Below, piece after piece: positions 63,792 through 64,000 of a stretch of 64,000 bases of DNA; position 1 is the first letter of the stretch, and each line of letters opens with the position of its first letter. Below the pieces are notes generated by a model. It was given only the letters and a program-made list of their open reading frames with translations. It was not told the origin of the DNA and did not search any database. The position numbers and the translations under genes were made by a program. Location of the stretch: NCBI RefSeq assembly GCF_020539525.1, contig NZ_JACDXX010000001.1, positions 124,001-188,000 of the forward strand, in the 5' to 3' direction. This stretch comes from Pseudogemmobacter faecipullorum (GTDB taxonomy: Bacteria; Pseudomonadota; Alphaproteobacteria; Rhodobacterales; Rhodobacteraceae).

Positions 63792-64000
63792 ATGACCCAA
63801 CCGCTCACCCTGCGCGTCTCGCGCGATGGCGTAACCCCCGATGTTGAACGCCCCGATCCCGCTATCGTTCTGGAAGGCGATCCCGTCCATACCACCTGGA
63901 GCCTGGAAGAGCTCGACGGGCTTTATGCCGGGATGTGGCAGGCCACCAAAGGCAAATGGAAGGTCTCCTATGCCGAATGGGAATATGTCTATATTCACGA
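63792..64000 (+). CDS. Cupin-domain protein, cut by window edge
   Basis: The first 69 codons of a plus-strand gene, running past base 64000. The protein starts MTQPLTLRVSRDGVTPDVE and continues WSLEELDGLYAGMWQATKGKWKVSYAEWEYVYI, which matches small cupins of the DUF861/EutQ-like type (GxWEATPGKWRVxYxEWE). Such proteins bind small ligands and have varied or unknown roles. Start ATG 63792 follows AAAGGCTGAAG. The N-terminal match is convincing but function cannot be called. Confidence 0.75.
   Translation, partial: MTQPLTLRVSRDGVTPDVERPDPAIVLEGDPVHTTWSLEELDGLYAGMWQATKGKWKVSYAEWEYVYIH

Overview
The window reads as chromosomal DNA of a high-GC alphaproteobacterium, most likely a member of the Rhodobacteraceae. 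The evidence is gene content typical of that family (DUF1523 protein, DUF6478-like protein, NADP-malic enzyme with a phosphotransacetylase-like tail, N-methylglutamate pathway genes), dense divergent operons, many 1-4 nt gene overlaps (ATGA, TAATG), and intergenic repeats containing GATATTTTC..CAGATGA. I see no rRNA, tRNA, CRISPR array, insertion sequence or prophage gene. The genus cannot be fixed from the sequence alone.

Layout. 1-4.3 kb (minus): nucleoside salvage operon cdd-deoA-deoB-add-upp. 4.5-9.8 kb: maeB and a propionyl-CoA synthetase (prpE), both preceded by TTGCAAA-type sites, then nadK. 10.0-11.4 kb: glyA. 11.5-32.7 kb: a methylated-amine island. It holds tmm (trimethylamine monooxygenase), a substrate-binding-protein-like gene without a signal peptide, a FadR/GntR regulator, gmaS-mgsC-mgsB-mgsA (methylamine to N-methylglutamate), a strongly divergent Amt-family channel, dmmD-dmmA-dmmB-dmmC (dimethylamine monooxygenase), an XRE-cupin regulator, a GlxA/AraC-type regulator, and mgdD-mgdC-mgdB-mgdA (N-methylglutamate dehydrogenase). 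32.9-35.5 kb: xylulokinase and azlCD. 35.5-40.4 kb: gcvT-gcvH-gcvP behind a tandem glycine riboswitch. 40.4-53 kb: MATE exporter, gltX, a Tat-exported MBL-fold protein, a small zincin-like peptidase, an MFS exporter, fadH, an EF-hand protein, a LysR regulator, an OmpA-type protein, a GNAT and a CinA-type protein. 53-64 kb: map, ybaK, an acetyl-CoA hydrolase/CoA-transferase, a pair of uncharacterised genes, a lipoprotein, pheT, two membrane proteins, panB-panC and the start of a cupin gene.

How the genes work together. The island can take dimethylamine to methylamine plus formaldehyde (Dmm), methylamine to gamma-glutamylmethylamide (GmaS), then to N-methylglutamate (Mgs), and finally to glutamate plus a tetrahydrofolate-bound C1 unit (Mgd). 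Tmm converts trimethylamine to its N-oxide. The TMAO demethylase (Tdm) that would link Tmm to Dmm is not in the window. GlyA, the glycine cleavage system and PanB are also consumers or producers of methylene-tetrahydrofolate.

The most unusual items are these: the Amt-like protein lacks both pore histidines; the SBP-like protein beside tmm looks cytosolic; and several short motifs recur upstream of the island's operons (TTTCCCTAT, GTTTCCTGARAG, and a 21-bp-period direct repeat upstream of mgdA), suggesting a dedicated regulatory network.
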